From the IMG/VR virus record IMGVR_UViG_3300021197_000919, positions 1-32,549 of that record: a stretch of 32,549 nt of DNA. One strand, given 5' to 3'. Positions 7,258-15,619 of the stretch are shown here, piece by piece. The stretch's first letter is position 1. Every line of letters begins with the position of its first letter. The notes under the pieces are model-generated. The model was given only the letters and a program-made list of their open reading frames with translations, did no database searches and was not told where the DNA came from. This DNA is from a virus. The position numbers were made by a program, and so were the translations under genes.

Positions 7258-7665
7258 TTAATGATTAATTTCGTTGACCCAAATGCCATAGATCATCTTC
7301 TGCGAGCTATCGAAAGTGTCTTGCGGGACGCCCTCGATGACGGCGCAGTAATGCTTGGACATGCGAGCGATGCAAACGCCCTCTGTGTCAGCAGCCTTGC
7401 ACTTGCGCCCGTCAAACTTAGGCGCTGGCATCCAGAACCAACCGTGCTTGTTAAGCACTTTCTCGTAAACAGATTTAGGCAATCCGTTTCGAGCAGACTT
7501 TTTGTTGCCGGCATCCTTGTTGGCTTGAGCCAGCTCCTTGTAGCAGGCGTCATAGTCGAGGCCCAGCGCGATTGACATTGCGCGGACGCCGCAGTCGCCT
7601 GCGTAGCCTTTGCGTCCAGTGGCGGCACGGCCACCGTCGTTGTATGTGAAGTTTGAATTTGTCAT
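7258..7665 (-). CDS. Papain-like cysteine peptidase homologue
   Basis: A 135-residue protein. The N-terminal motif GYAGDCGVRA puts Cys25 at the start of a helix, and a downstream KHYCAVIEG places His105 at the start of a strand, with Asp116 or Asp119 following. This Cys-His-Asp order and spacing are typical of small papain-fold (C39/NlpC-like) enzymes. Such proteins can cut peptides or peptidoglycan cross-links or act as transglutaminase-like enzymes, and several phages encode them outside the lysis cassette. There is no signal peptide, so action in the cytoplasm is likely. GGGAGGG precedes the ATG. Family assignment is by motif only and the substrate is unknown. Confidence 0.65.
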   Translation of the reverse strand: MTNSNFTYNDGGRAATGRKGYAGDCGVRAMSIALGLDYDACYKELAQANKDAGNKKSARNGLPKSVYEKVLNKHGWFWMPAPKFDGRKCKAADTEGVCIARMSKHYCAVIEGVPQDTFDSSQKMIYGIWVNEINH

Positions 7666-7689
7666 GTGGTGCCCTCCCAGAGCGTTAAG

Positions 7690-7953
7690 TTAAACTTTTG
7701 CCAGCATGGCTTTGGCGCCACGCTCTGCGGTTTTTGCGTTTGCGTAGCTGCGTGCGGCTGGGTAGTTGCACACGCGGCCGTGTTGGCTGCCGTCGTCGGC
7801 GACGATCATCACATAGAATGAGCTGCCGTTTGGCGTGATTTTAGCGGTGTAGCTGCCCTTTGTGATCGTTTGGCCGATTGGGCGGCGAACAGTCTCCTCG
7901 CGGAATGTGCCGTCACCCATGTAGATAGCTCTTGTTTTTACTTGATATTCCAT
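7690..7953 (-). CDS. Small basic protein of unknown function, first gene of minus island
   Basis: An 87-residue protein predicted to be mostly beta strand, ending in an Ala/Lys-rich helix (ANAKTAERGAKAMLAKV). The ATG at 7953 follows GGGAGAA by seven bases, while the ATG at 7968 has no such site. It is the first gene after the promoter at 7987-8015 and is separated from the peptidase-like gene by 24 bases. No family is recognised. Confidence 0.75.
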   Translation of the reverse strand: MEYQVKTRAIYMGDGTFREETVRRPIGQTITKGSYTAKITPNGSSFYVMIVADDGSQHGRVCNYPAARSYANAKTAERGAKAMLAKV

Positions 7954-7986
7954 GATGTGTTCTCCCATATGTCTGTCTATACAGGT

Positions 7987-8015
7987 AACATAATGTTAAC
8001 ATCTACAGACTGCAA
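7987..8015 (-). promoter_or_regulatory. Promoter of minus island, near-duplicate of the one at 26873
   Basis: On the minus strand TTGCAG (8015-8010), 17 bases, then TATGTT (7992-7987) form a sigma70-like promoter with ideal spacing. The same arrangement, TTGCAA-17-TATGTT, lies at 26873-26901. Both continue with TATAGACAGA and a similar leader down to the start codon. The palindrome TGTTAACA (7994-8001) lies in the spacer, where a bound protein would compete with RNA polymerase. Confidence 0.6.
7994..8001. promoter_or_regulatory. TGTTAACA palindrome inside promoter spacer
   Basis: A perfect 8-bp palindrome lies between the -35 and -10 boxes of the minus-island promoter. It is one of four identical intergenic copies and is a candidate operator. 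Confidence 0.45.
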
Positions 8016-8114
8016 CCCCCCAAATGCAAAAAACTGGCGTCCGGTAAACTTTTTTGTTATCCTGCGCCTGTTAGCGGCTTCCACCCTGTCGCTGAGAGCT
8101 TACTCCAGAGCTCA

Positions 8115-8148
8115 CCCCGCGGCTATATCCTCCCATGTGGCCGCGGGG
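8115..8148. other. GC-rich inverted repeat upstream of virion module
   Basis: CCCCGCGGC (8115-8123) pairs perfectly with GCCGCGGGG (8140-8148) around a 16-base loop. It lies between the divergent promoter of the minus island and the first gene of the virion module. In the plus direction it is followed by ACTTTGAAGCATTTTTAC, so a terminator with a displaced T-run is possible. A protein-binding site is the alternative. Confidence 0.5.
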
Positions 8149-8176
8149 TTACTTTGAAGCATTTTTACTGTATTAT
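8148..8176 (+). promoter_or_regulatory. Candidate promoter for virion module
   Basis: A TATTAT -10-like box (8171-8176) lies 17 bases after GTTACT, a poor -35. The transcript would start about 25 bases before the ATG at 8207. The evidence is a good -10 box and location in the only sizeable gap before the long plus-strand gene run. Confidence 0.3.
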
Positions 8177-8206
8177 GGGGGGAGCGGATAAAGAGGGCGC
8201 GGCTTC

Positions 8207-8935
8207 ATGGGGATACTTGACGACTTGGCGATGGGGTTCGGCTTCAAGGAGAAGGACCGCGACTACTACGACCGCACGGAGCAAACAATGCGGCGCACGC
8301 AGGGCGACGCCCGCGCCGACCAGTACAACAAGTATCTCGGGCGCACCGAAAGCGGCTTCGAGCCAAATTCTCGTTACGGCAACGCCCCCCACTACAGCAC
8401 GGCCATTGGCCCCTCTGTCAGCGACTTCCGACAGGTCGCCAATCCCGGCCGCGACCCTTACACGAGCGGCGGACGCCTGCGCTCCGACTTCCAGCCTGGA
8501 TCTCTGGCCCAGACCTACCGCGACGCGAACCTGCCGCAGCCCGGCACGTTCATGCACAAGTTGACTAATATGCCGACGCCCATGGGCGTGCTCGCGCGCA
8601 TTATCAGCGGATACGACGCCCCGCCGCCCCAAGGCGAGCTGCGGTCGACGTATAGGCCGCAGAAGCAGCAGGCGCCGATCATCGAGCCTGTGGCGCCAAT
8701 TACTACGCCCGCAGCGCCCGCGCGCACCGAAATGAGCTCATTCGACTTTGCGCCAGAAAACGACAACGCCCAGTTCGTGCAGACTGGCGACCCGCGATAC
8801 ATGCCCGGCGGCGAGTTTGACGCGTTCATGGAGCAGGTAGGAAGCCTGCCAGCCTTCGATAAGTACAGGAACGACCCGGCGCGCATGAGGGCAATTTTTG
8901 AGGAATACTTAAAGACGCAGGGAGGCAGCAACTAA
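8207..8935 (+). CDS. Probable structural protein, first gene of virion module
   Basis: A 242-residue protein rich in Tyr, Pro, Gly and Arg and without clear domains. The N-terminal 60 residues are charged and helical, and the middle contains a Pro/Ala linker (about residues 150-170). It lacks membrane segments. Its stop overlaps the start of the transglycosylase gene (TAATG), suggesting translational coupling and a joint role in the virion. AGAGGG lies before the ATG. No family is recognised. Confidence 0.75.
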   Translation: MGILDDLAMGFGFKEKDRDYYDRTEQTMRRTQGDARADQYNKYLGRTESGFEPNSRYGNAPHYSTAIGPSVSDFRQVANPGRDPYTSGGRLRSDFQPGSLAQTYRDANLPQPGTFMHKLTNMPTPMGVLARIISGYDAPPPQGELRSTYRPQKQQAPIIEPVAPITTPAAPARTEMSSFDFAPENDNAQFVQTGDPRYMPGGEFDAFMEQVGSLPAFDKYRNDPARMRAIFEEYLKTQGGSN

Positions 8936-9477
8936 TGCCAGACAATGAGCTTAACTTTAAGTCTCTGCTCGACGCCATCCAGCGCCAAGAGAGCAGTCGC
9001 AACCGCGATCACAATGAGCCGACCAGAGACCTCAGCGAGCTAGTTAACCCTAAGAGCGGCGCCCGTGGCATTATGCAAGTTAAGCCCATAACAGCGATGA
9101 AGCCGGGTTACGAAAGAAGTGGCGCGAGTAATATATTCGACGTTGCAGAGGAGATGGGCTTCGGCCGCTTTGAGCGGACGGAAGAGGCGGCAAAGGCACT
9201 ACTAGACACCCCAGAAATCAATCGCGAATTTGCAAACCGATACATGACGGCGATGCTGGCCGAATTTGATGGTAACGTCGACCAAGCTGTAGCCGCCTAC
9301 ACCGCCGGCGTCGGCGCAGTGAAGTCGGGCGGGGCTAAATACGAAAACCTACCCTATGACGACGACCGCACCTACGTCAGCAACGTGCGTCAATACTACA
9401 ATCAGGCGACCGGCGACACATACCCCGTCACTATGTCACCGCGCCCGCGAATGCGCCCCAGAGGACTGTTAGACTAA
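8935..9477 (+). CDS. Virion lytic transglycosylase (SLT domain)
   Basis: A 180-residue protein with the soluble lytic transglycosylase pattern. The catalytic Glu19 lies in RQESS, GARGIMQVKP spans about 42-51, AAYTAGVGAV about 121-130, and a YVSNV segment lies near the end of the domain. Such enzymes cleave the glycan chain of peptidoglycan with formation of a 1,6-anhydro product. In phages they travel in the virion to open the wall during DNA entry. There is no signal peptide and it is far from the lysis genes, which fits a virion enzyme. It overlaps both neighbours by one base. Confidence 0.85.
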   Translation: MPDNELNFKSLLDAIQRQESSRNRDHNEPTRDLSELVNPKSGARGIMQVKPITAMKPGYERSGASNIFDVAEEMGFGRFERTEEAAKALLDTPEINREFANRYMTAMLAEFDGNVDQAVAAYTAGVGAVKSGGAKYENLPYDDDRTYVSNVRQYYNQATGDTYPVTMSPRPRMRPRGLLD

Positions 9478-10805
9478 TGGCAGGTTACGAGCAATACATC
9501 CCGCCCGGCCTACGCGGCCCACTTAAAGACATATTCGGCATGGCCCGCGTGACGGGCGAGGGCGCCGCCGGCATTCTTGGCGCCGTCCAGCAAGATCCGC
9601 TGGCAGTTAATCAGGCAATCGGCGAGAGCATGATCGGCGGCATCCGGTCCATGGCCACCGATCCGGTCGGCACCGTGCGCGGCGTCGTGAGCGACACCGC
9701 CGGCACCGTGCAGCGCGCTTTGACGAATACGGCGGCGGACTACCTGCCAGAAGGCGTCACGCTGGCCAACGCGACGCCAGATCAGATCGAGATCGCCAAC
9801 GACGCGCGATACGCTGACCTTGCGTCAACCGCTGCGATGGCGATCCCCGGAGCCAAGGCATTGAGGACAGGCGCAAAAGCGGCAGCGTCTTCTGTGGGCG
9901 GAAGGTCTCTCGGCAATCAGGCCGCATCTGCATACATGATAGGTCAGAAGCTCGAGGAAGTTGAGGGATACAAGGGCGCCACTGGCAAGCCTAGTAAAGT
10001 CAAAATGCCTTCTGGTGAAAGCTACGACGCGCGCCCGGTGAGCCAAATTGAGGAGGCTGCAAAGTCTTACATGAAGTCCCAGAACATGGACGTCTCTGGA
10101 TTTTCTGAGTATCCCGCCTTCAGTGAACAGCGCGCCAGGTTGATCGCTGCTGCTTACGATATGATGGAGCACACCCCCACCGGCCCTGCGGTCAAGAGGG
10201 CTTATGACGCCATGATTGAAGAGACAATGGGCCAGTATAGGGCGTTGAAGGACGCCGGGGTTGAGTTTAAGTTTTTGAAGGAAGGCATGGACGACCCTTA
10301 CGCGGCATCTCCCGCCATGGGTTATCAGGACATTGTCGAAAACGGCAAGCTGTGGGTTTTTCCAACTGACTTCGGGTTTGGCACAAACACATCATTTGAT
10401 GCGGCTGAAAACCCCTTGCTCAAAAGCGTCGGAAAGGTCGGAGATAAGAGCGACGCCGTAGCTAACGACGCATTCAGAGCCGTGCACGATGCTTTCGGGC
10501 ATTTTGGCTCCGGCAATCCGTTCTTTAGGCGTCAAGGCGAGGAGCGGGCCTTTCTGGAGCACTCTCGGATGTATTCGCCTGCCGCTATAGGCGCAATGAC
10601 GTCTGAGACTAGGGGCCAGAACAGCTGGCTTAACTCTGGGCCGTTTGGGATGTCTAACAGAACCGCCAACACCTCTGACACCGTTTTTGCAGATCAAAAA
10701 TCTGGGCTCATGCCGTCTTGGACTAGCGAACCGGCCGGAATGCCAGATCCAGATGAAACGCGATCACTTTTAAGGTATATTGAGAACCAAAAATGGCAAA
10801 AATAG
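9477..10805 (+). CDS. Probable virion protein with conserved HDAFGH / TSETRGQNSW domain
   Basis: A 442-residue protein. The first 150 residues are Gly/Ala-rich with weakly hydrophobic helices, as in ejected virion proteins. The C-terminal half (about 190-400) carries VHDAFGHFG, GEERAFLEH, RMYSP and MTSETRGQNSW, a set of motifs I recall from other phage proteins but cannot tie to a solved family. The ordered His, Asp, Glu and Arg residues suggest an enzyme or metal-binding site. Its position behind a lytic transglycosylase suggests both enter the host with the DNA. It contains internal starts and its last 13 bases overlap the small gene at 10793. Confidence 0.7.
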   Translation: MAGYEQYIPPGLRGPLKDIFGMARVTGEGAAGILGAVQQDPLAVNQAIGESMIGGIRSMATDPVGTVRGVVSDTAGTVQRALTNTAADYLPEGVTLANATPDQIEIANDARYADLASTAAMAIPGAKALRTGAKAAASSVGGRSLGNQAASAYMIGQKLEEVEGYKGATGKPSKVKMPSGESYDARPVSQIEEAAKSYMKSQNMDVSGFSEYPAFSEQRARLIAAAYDMMEHTPTGPAVKRAYDAMIEETMGQYRALKDAGVEFKFLKEGMDDPYAASPAMGYQDIVENGKLWVFPTDFGFGTNTSFDAAENPLLKSVGKVGDKSDAVANDAFRAVHDAFGHFGSGNPFFRRQGEERAFLEHSRMYSPAAIGAMTSETRGQNSWLNSGPFGMSNRTANTSDTVFADQKSGLMPSWTSEPAGMPDPDETRSLLRYIENQKWQK

Positions 10806-10921
10806 CGGGTGGCTTGGGTCACAGGCCGACAGCAAAGCTGGCAGACTTAGAAGACGAGTTGGAGCGCAAGGCGCAAGAAGATGCGCGCGAGTTTGAGAAG
10901 GCGAAAAAAAATGGACTATGA
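10793..10921 (+). CDS. Small charged protein overlapping the portal start
   Basis: A 42-residue frame starts with ATG inside the end of the preceding gene and stops 11 bases into the portal gene, filling the gap exactly. The product has a short Gly/Pro N-terminus, then a Lys/Glu-rich amphipathic helix from about residue 15. No strong ribosome binding site is visible; coupling to the upstream stop could supply ribosomes. The exact tiling between genes supports it, but its shortness leaves doubt. Confidence 0.5.
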   Translation: MAKIAGGLGHRPTAKLADLEDELERKAQEDAREFEKAKKNGL

Positions 10922-13034
10922 GATAAACGAAATGGCCTCCGAGCTCGAGGCTGAACTGAACCCGGACGTCATGGATGACCAGGAGCTGCAAGGCATCGTC
11001 GGCAAAGAGATCGACGACGCCATCGACTTCATCGACAACTGGGTCTCCCCGGTGCGCGCCACGGCGACGCAATACTACCGCGGCGAGCCGTTTGGCGACG
11101 AGGAAGAGGGCCGCAGCCAAGTGGTGAGCATGGACGTACGGGATACCGTACAAGCCATCATGCCGTCGCTGATGCGGATCTTCAACGGCTCCGACCGCAC
11201 GGTTGAATACGTCCCGCAGAACGCGGAGGACGTGCCGGCGGCAAAGCAGGCCACCGAATACGCGAATTTCATCATCAACCGCGATAACCGCGGCTTCCTG
11301 GAGATGCACAGCGCGTTCATGGACGCACTGGTGCGCAAAGTCGGCATCCTCAAGTGCTACTGGGAAGACACGACCGAGTTTGAGACGATTGAATATACCG
11401 GCGTCGACGACAACGCCCTGGCGGCTCTCATGGCCGACCCAGCCGCCGAAGTCGACATCACAGTGAGCACGCCAGTCGGCGAGCCGCAGATCGACCCCAT
11501 GACGGGCCAGATCGTCCCGCCGCCCATGGCCCACGACCTGCGCGTCACCTACACGCACCCAGACGGCCGCGTGAAGCTGGAGGCGCTTCCGCCGGAAGAG
11601 TTTTTGATCTCGCGCGAAGCGAAATCCGTCGAGGAGGCTGACTACGTTGCGCACCGCCGCATCGTCACCGTGTCCGAGCTTGTAGCTATGGGCTACAATT
11701 ACGACGAGGTCTACAACTTGTCGTCGACCAACGACGACATGGACACCAACGTCGAGCGCAACACGCGTAACCCTGCATTGTCCAACGACATGAACGCCCG
11801 CAGCGACCCGGCCATGCGCAAGGTGCTGTACGTCGAAAACTACATCCGAGTGGATTACGACGGCGACGGCATTGCCGAGCTGCGCAAGATCTGCACCGGC
11901 GGCGACGGCAATGTCATCCTGAACAACGAGCCCTGCGCGATGGCGCCATTCGCCACGCTCTGCCCAGATCCCGAGCCGCATGACTTCTTCGGCCTGAGCA
12001 TTTTTGACGCTGTGGCTGACATCCAGCGCATCAAGTCAGTCGTCATGCGCAACTCCCTGGACAGCCTAAGTCTCAGTATTCACCCAAGAATTGCTGTTGT
12101 CGAAGGCATGGTGAATATGGACGACGCCATGAACACAGAGATGGGTTCAATCGTCCGCCAGCGCGCCCCAGGCTCAGTCCAGCAGCTGACCGTGCCATTC
12201 GTCGGCCAGCAGGCGTTTCCTGTCCTGCAATACATGGACGAGGTCAAGGAGGCCCGCACGGGCATCTCCAAGGCGTCCATGGGCTTAGACGCCGGCGCCC
12301 TTCAGTCAAGCACTGCGACAGCCGTGGCAGCCACTGTAAGCGCCGCACAGCAGCACATTGAGATGATTGCTAGGGTATTCGCTGAGACGGGCGTTAAGCG
12401 CCTGTATGAGCTTGTCCTGTACAACATCACCACGCACCAAGACAAGGCGCGCATGATCCGCCTAAACAACGATTTCGTGGAAATGGACCCCAGGGTCTGG
12501 AATGCGAACATGGACGTTTCTGTGAACGTAGCCCTGGGGCGTGGCACTGACACTGAGCGCATGATGATGCTGCGCCAGATCGGCGAGATGCAGAAGGAAG
12601 CCATGTCAACCATGGGGCCGCAGAACCCGCTGACCGACATCTCCAAGTTGAGCAACACGCTCAAGGAGATGACGTCGCTGGCCGGCTTCAAGGACACGTC
12701 GCAGTTCTGGAGCGATCCGGCGAAGTTCCAGCCGCCACCGCCAGACAACAAGCCCGACATCAACGAGCAGCTGATCCAAGTTCAGATCCAGCAGATCCAA
12801 TCGGACATGCAAAAGAAGGCGGCCGAGCTGCAACTGAAGCGCGAGCAGATGGTGATGGAAGACGACCGCAAGCGCGACGAGCTGGAGGCCGACATCCGCG
12901 TCAAGGCGGAGGAGCTGAAGGCCAAGTACGGCACGCAGCTTGACGTCGCCCAGATCCGGGCTGACATGGCGATCAACCGCGAAGTGATGAAGGCGCAGGC
13001 CGAAATAATCACGGAGGCGACGCGTGAAGACTAA
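10911..13034 (+). CDS. Portal protein (P22-like podovirus type)
   Basis: A 707-residue protein matching the large portal proteins of P22-like and related podoviruses. Its N-terminal region has the pattern ATQYYRGEPFGDEEEGRSQVV and a conserved DTVQAIMPSLMRIF segment, the central crown/wing region lies at about 100-400, and a stem-clip region follows. A long Gln/Lys/Glu coiled-coil tail (about 595-700) corresponds to the barrel. Twelve copies form the ring at one capsid vertex that binds the terminase during packaging and the tail afterwards. The ATG at 10911 is favoured over an in-frame start at 10881 because the latter adds a basic stretch absent from the family. Confidence 0.92.
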   Translation: MDYEINEMASELEAELNPDVMDDQELQGIVGKEIDDAIDFIDNWVSPVRATATQYYRGEPFGDEEEGRSQVVSMDVRDTVQAIMPSLMRIFNGSDRTVEYVPQNAEDVPAAKQATEYANFIINRDNRGFLEMHSAFMDALVRKVGILKCYWEDTTEFETIEYTGVDDNALAALMADPAAEVDITVSTPVGEPQIDPMTGQIVPPPMAHDLRVTYTHPDGRVKLEALPPEEFLISREAKSVEEADYVAHRRIVTVSELVAMGYNYDEVYNLSSTNDDMDTNVERNTRNPALSNDMNARSDPAMRKVLYVENYIRVDYDGDGIAELRKICTGGDGNVILNNEPCAMAPFATLCPDPEPHDFFGLSIFDAVADIQRIKSVVMRNSLDSLSLSIHPRIAVVEGMVNMDDAMNTEMGSIVRQRAPGSVQQLTVPFVGQQAFPVLQYMDEVKEARTGISKASMGLDAGALQSSTATAVAATVSAAQQHIEMIARVFAETGVKRLYELVLYNITTHQDKARMIRLNNDFVEMDPRVWNANMDVSVNVALGRGTDTERMMMLRQIGEMQKEAMSTMGPQNPLTDISKLSNTLKEMTSLAGFKDTSQFWSDPAKFQPPPPDNKPDINEQLIQVQIQQIQSDMQKKAAELQLKREQMVMEDDRKRDELEADIRVKAEELKAKYGTQLDVAQIRADMAINREVMKAQAEIITEATRED

Positions 13035-13269
13035 GCAGCAGATTATCACGGACGGTAAGCAGGCTGAACGCCTGCTCGCTGACACAGATTTGCTTCGGTT
13101 TCTTGAGGAAGCCGAGGCGGATTGCTGGACGCAGTTCAAAGCAACTGGCCCCAGTGACACCGACAGCCGCGAGGCTGTTTACATGAAGCTGCGTGGAATT
13201 GACATGGTTCGCCAGTCTCTGCGCAGCATGGTTGATAACGCTACTATTGAAATGAAGATGAAAAAGTAG
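13024..13269 (+). CDS. Small helical protein downstream of portal
   Basis: An 81-residue protein beginning with GTG at 13024, inside the last codons of the portal gene, with GGAGGCGACGC upstream. It is a helical, charged protein ending in Lys-Met-Lys-Lys. Small genes between portal and scaffold are common in podoviruses of this type, but I recognise no function. Confidence 0.75.
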   Translation: MKTKQQIITDGKQAERLLADTDLLRFLEEAEADCWTQFKATGPSDTDSREAVYMKLRGIDMVRQSLRSMVDNATIEMKMKK

Positions 13270-13288
13270 CATAATGGAGAGATAAGAG

Positions 13289-14305
13289 ATGTCAGACAAC
13301 AGCACCCCGCAAGGGACTGACCTGTACAGCGCTCAGAATGCAATCAGAAGTATGCTCGCGCCCCAAGAGGATAACGTGACGACAGATGATGCGCTTGAGG
13401 TAGAAGCCGCGCAAGTGGACGAAGCCGAAATGCCGGATGGCCAAGAGGAAGAGTACGAGGCGCAAGCTGACAACTCTCCCGTCGAAGGGTCTGAAAGCGA
13501 TCTGGACGACGAAGACGACGATGACGGCGACCAATATGGATCTCTTGATTTGTCCACGACCATTGAGGTCGATGGCGAAGAGATAACCATTGAGGAGCTG
13601 CGCAGCGGACACCTTCGGCAGAAAGACTACACGCGAAAAACTCAGGAGCTCGCCGAAAACCGAAAGGCTATGGAAGCGCAGTATCAGGAGATTGAGCGTG
13701 AGCGTGCTGAATATGCGCAACTTCTGCCAGCGATGGCGGAGCGCATTCAACAGGCAGCGGAACAGGAGCCGGACTGGGACACTCTGTATGACACAGACCC
13801 CGTAATGGCAGCGAAGGCAGAACGCCAGTGGCGGAAGGAACAGGAGGGGCGCGTCGCGCAGCTCCAAGCCGTCCAAGCTGAGCAGCAACGGATGCAGCAG
13901 ATTGAAGCGCAGAAGCATGAGCAGATGCAGCAATCGTATTTGGAGCAGCAGCGTCATATATTGCCTGACATCATACCCGAGTGGCGTGACAAGAAAGTCG
14001 CGGCCACGGAAGCAACCCAGATCCGGGACTTCCTACTTGGCGAAGGTTTCAGCGAGCAAGACGTGAGCGGGATGTCAAATGCAACGCTTGTGAAATTGGC
14101 GAGGAAGGCGATGTTATATGATCGTGGAGAAACGCGGGCAAACGAGGTTAAAGCTAAACCTAAGAAGCCACGCACCAAGACATTGAAGTCGGGTTCCAGA
14201 GCGTCACAGCCTAAACGCACCTCAGCAGCACAGGAAGCGCAGAACCGCGCACGGAAAACTGGTCGCGTCAACGACGCCGCGGCCGCAATCAAAGCCTTGC
14301 TATAG
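13289..14305 (+). CDS. Capsid scaffolding protein
   Basis: A 338-residue protein with the usual scaffold features. It has an acidic N-terminal third (a run of Asp/Glu at about residues 70-80), a long Gln/Glu/Arg coiled coil (about 110-230) and a basic C-terminal tail rich in Lys, Arg and Ser (about 285-325). It lies directly before the major capsid gene. Scaffolds direct prohead assembly and leave or are degraded before packaging; the basic tail usually contacts the capsid protein. GGAGAG precedes the ATG. Assignment is by position and composition. Confidence 0.85.
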   Translation: MSDNSTPQGTDLYSAQNAIRSMLAPQEDNVTTDDALEVEAAQVDEAEMPDGQEEEYEAQADNSPVEGSESDLDDEDDDDGDQYGSLDLSTTIEVDGEEITIEELRSGHLRQKDYTRKTQELAENRKAMEAQYQEIERERAEYAQLLPAMAERIQQAAEQEPDWDTLYDTDPVMAAKAERQWRKEQEGRVAQLQAVQAEQQRMQQIEAQKHEQMQQSYLEQQRHILPDIIPEWRDKKVAATEATQIRDFLLGEGFSEQDVSGMSNATLVKLARKAMLYDRGETRANEVKAKPKKPRTKTLKSGSRASQPKRTSAAQEAQNRARKTGRVNDAAAAIKALL

Positions 14306-14316
14306 GAGCATAAACT

Positions 14317-15273
14317 ATGACTATCATTGCAAACACCTTTACGTCTTTTGACGCCAAGGGTATCCGGGAAGAATTAGCCAATGTTATCAGTAACATAGCC
14401 CCCGAAGAAACACCCTTCACATCCAACGTCGGTTCCGAAAATGTGTCCAACACATTTTTTGAGTGGATGGTCGATGACTTGTCAGCTGTTGACACCACTG
14501 CGATCATTGACGGCGACGATGTTGCATCTTTTGACGCAACAACTGCCACCGTAAGGGTCGGAAACTACACGCAAATCCGCCGTCGCAGCATGATTATTGC
14601 TGACAACCTCGGCTTCCAAGATCTGGCCGGCCGAAACGATGAAGTTGCGTATCAGCTCGCCAAGCGCGGCAAGGAGATCAAGCGCGACTTGGAAACAATC
14701 TACACAGGCAATACAGCCCGTTCCGCCGGCTCAGCATCCGCTGGTCGCGTAACTGCTGGCCTGGGTGCGTGGATTTCAACCAACGTCAACAAAGCTGGCG
14801 ACGGCACCAACCCAACTGCGGTTGACGGTTCCGACGCCCGTAACGACGGCACGCAGCGTGACTTCACTGAAGCCATGTTGAAGGACGTGATGCAGAAGGC
14901 ATACACCGAAGGTGGAAACCCATCCATTCTGATGGTTGGACCGTACAACAAGACTGTTGTGTCTGGCTTCGCGGGCATCGCGGCTCAGCGCTACCAAGCG
15001 CCAACTGATGGCCCAACAACCATCATCGGTGCAGCTGACGTTTATCTGAGTGACTTTGGCGCCTTAACCGTTGTTCCTAATCGCTTTTCTCGCGAGCGGG
15101 ACGCCTGGTGCCTCGACACTGAGTACGCGTCAATCGCAACTCTGCGTCCGATCCAGAAGGTAGATCTTGCCCGCACAGGCGACGCAGAAAAATCGATGCT
15201 TATCTGCGAGACCGGCGTCAAGGTAACTAACGAAAAGGCTCACGGCCTGATCGCTGACTTGAACGTATCGTAA
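14317..15273 (+). CDS. Major capsid protein, SU10/DUF5309 type
   Basis: A 318-residue protein. The N-terminal pattern ISNIAPEETPFTSNVG followed by NTFFEWMVDDL, then an IRRRSMIIADN segment and an ELA-like VAYQLAKRGKEIKRDLE helix, is typical of the DUF5309 (SU10-like) HK97-fold capsid proteins. A Gly/Ser-rich loop lies near residue 135. It assembles the icosahedral head around the scaffold encoded just upstream. AGGAG lies at a good distance from the ATG. A GC-rich hairpin follows the stop, in keeping with a highly expressed gene. Confidence 0.92.
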   Translation: MTIIANTFTSFDAKGIREELANVISNIAPEETPFTSNVGSENVSNTFFEWMVDDLSAVDTTAIIDGDDVASFDATTATVRVGNYTQIRRRSMIIADNLGFQDLAGRNDEVAYQLAKRGKEIKRDLETIYTGNTARSAGSASAGRVTAGLGAWISTNVNKAGDGTNPTAVDGSDARNDGTQRDFTEAMLKDVMQKAYTEGGNPSILMVGPYNKTVVSGFAGIAAQRYQAPTDGPTTIIGAADVYLSDFGALTVVPNRFSRERDAWCLDTEYASIATLRPIQKVDLARTGDAEKSMLICETGVKVTNEKAHGLIADLNVS

Positions 15274-15280
15274 GTATGGT

Positions 15281-15300
15281 GGGGCGGCTTCGGTCGCCCC
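15281..15300 (+). other. UUCG-loop hairpin after capsid gene
   Basis: GGGGCGGC and GTCGCCCC pair over eight bases, including one G-U, closed by the very stable TTCG tetraloop, just after the capsid stop. The T-run needed for a strong terminator is missing. It probably protects the capsid message from 3' decay or gives partial termination. Confidence 0.6.
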
Positions 15301-15319
15301 ATTCACTCTGGAGGTAAAG

Positions 15320-15619
15320 ATGAAAAGACTTTTTAGCCGAGACGAAGCCGCCGGGATTACGCGGTACTGGCACGTCAAGCAAAACGGCGAATACGTTATT
15401 GAGACCGTGCAGGACAGCACAAAAATTATCGAAGCAAACAAGCGCTCGTACAACGACGTTTCGGGTAAATTCGGAGAAAACGCCAAGGTGGCCTCCATCC
15501 CGCTTTCCGTGTATTATGAGCTGAAGAAGCAAGGCATCGCCGACGATCCGAAAGCCCTACGCAAGTGGCTAAACCAGTCGGAAAATCGGGCGTTTCGCAC
15601 TCGAGAAGGTACACTGTAA
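15320..15619 (+). CDS. Conserved phage protein after capsid gene
   Basis: A 99-residue protein ending in a KALRKWLNQSENRAFRTREG-like motif, which I recall at the end of small proteins next to SU10-type capsid genes. The function is not known; a head-completion or decoration role would fit its place. GGAGG lies eight bases before the ATG. It ends with TAATG overlapping the adaptor gene. Confidence 0.75.
   Translation: MKRLFSRDEAAGITRYWHVKQNGEYVIETVQDSTKIIEANKRSYNDVSGKFGENAKVASIPLSVYYELKKQGIADDPKALRKWLNQSENRAFRTREGTL

Noticed and set aside
7870-8157. Plus-strand frame of 95 codons across the divergent promoter region
   Set aside because: It overlaps the minus-strand gene at 7690-7953 and the promoter with its palindrome; no start signal.
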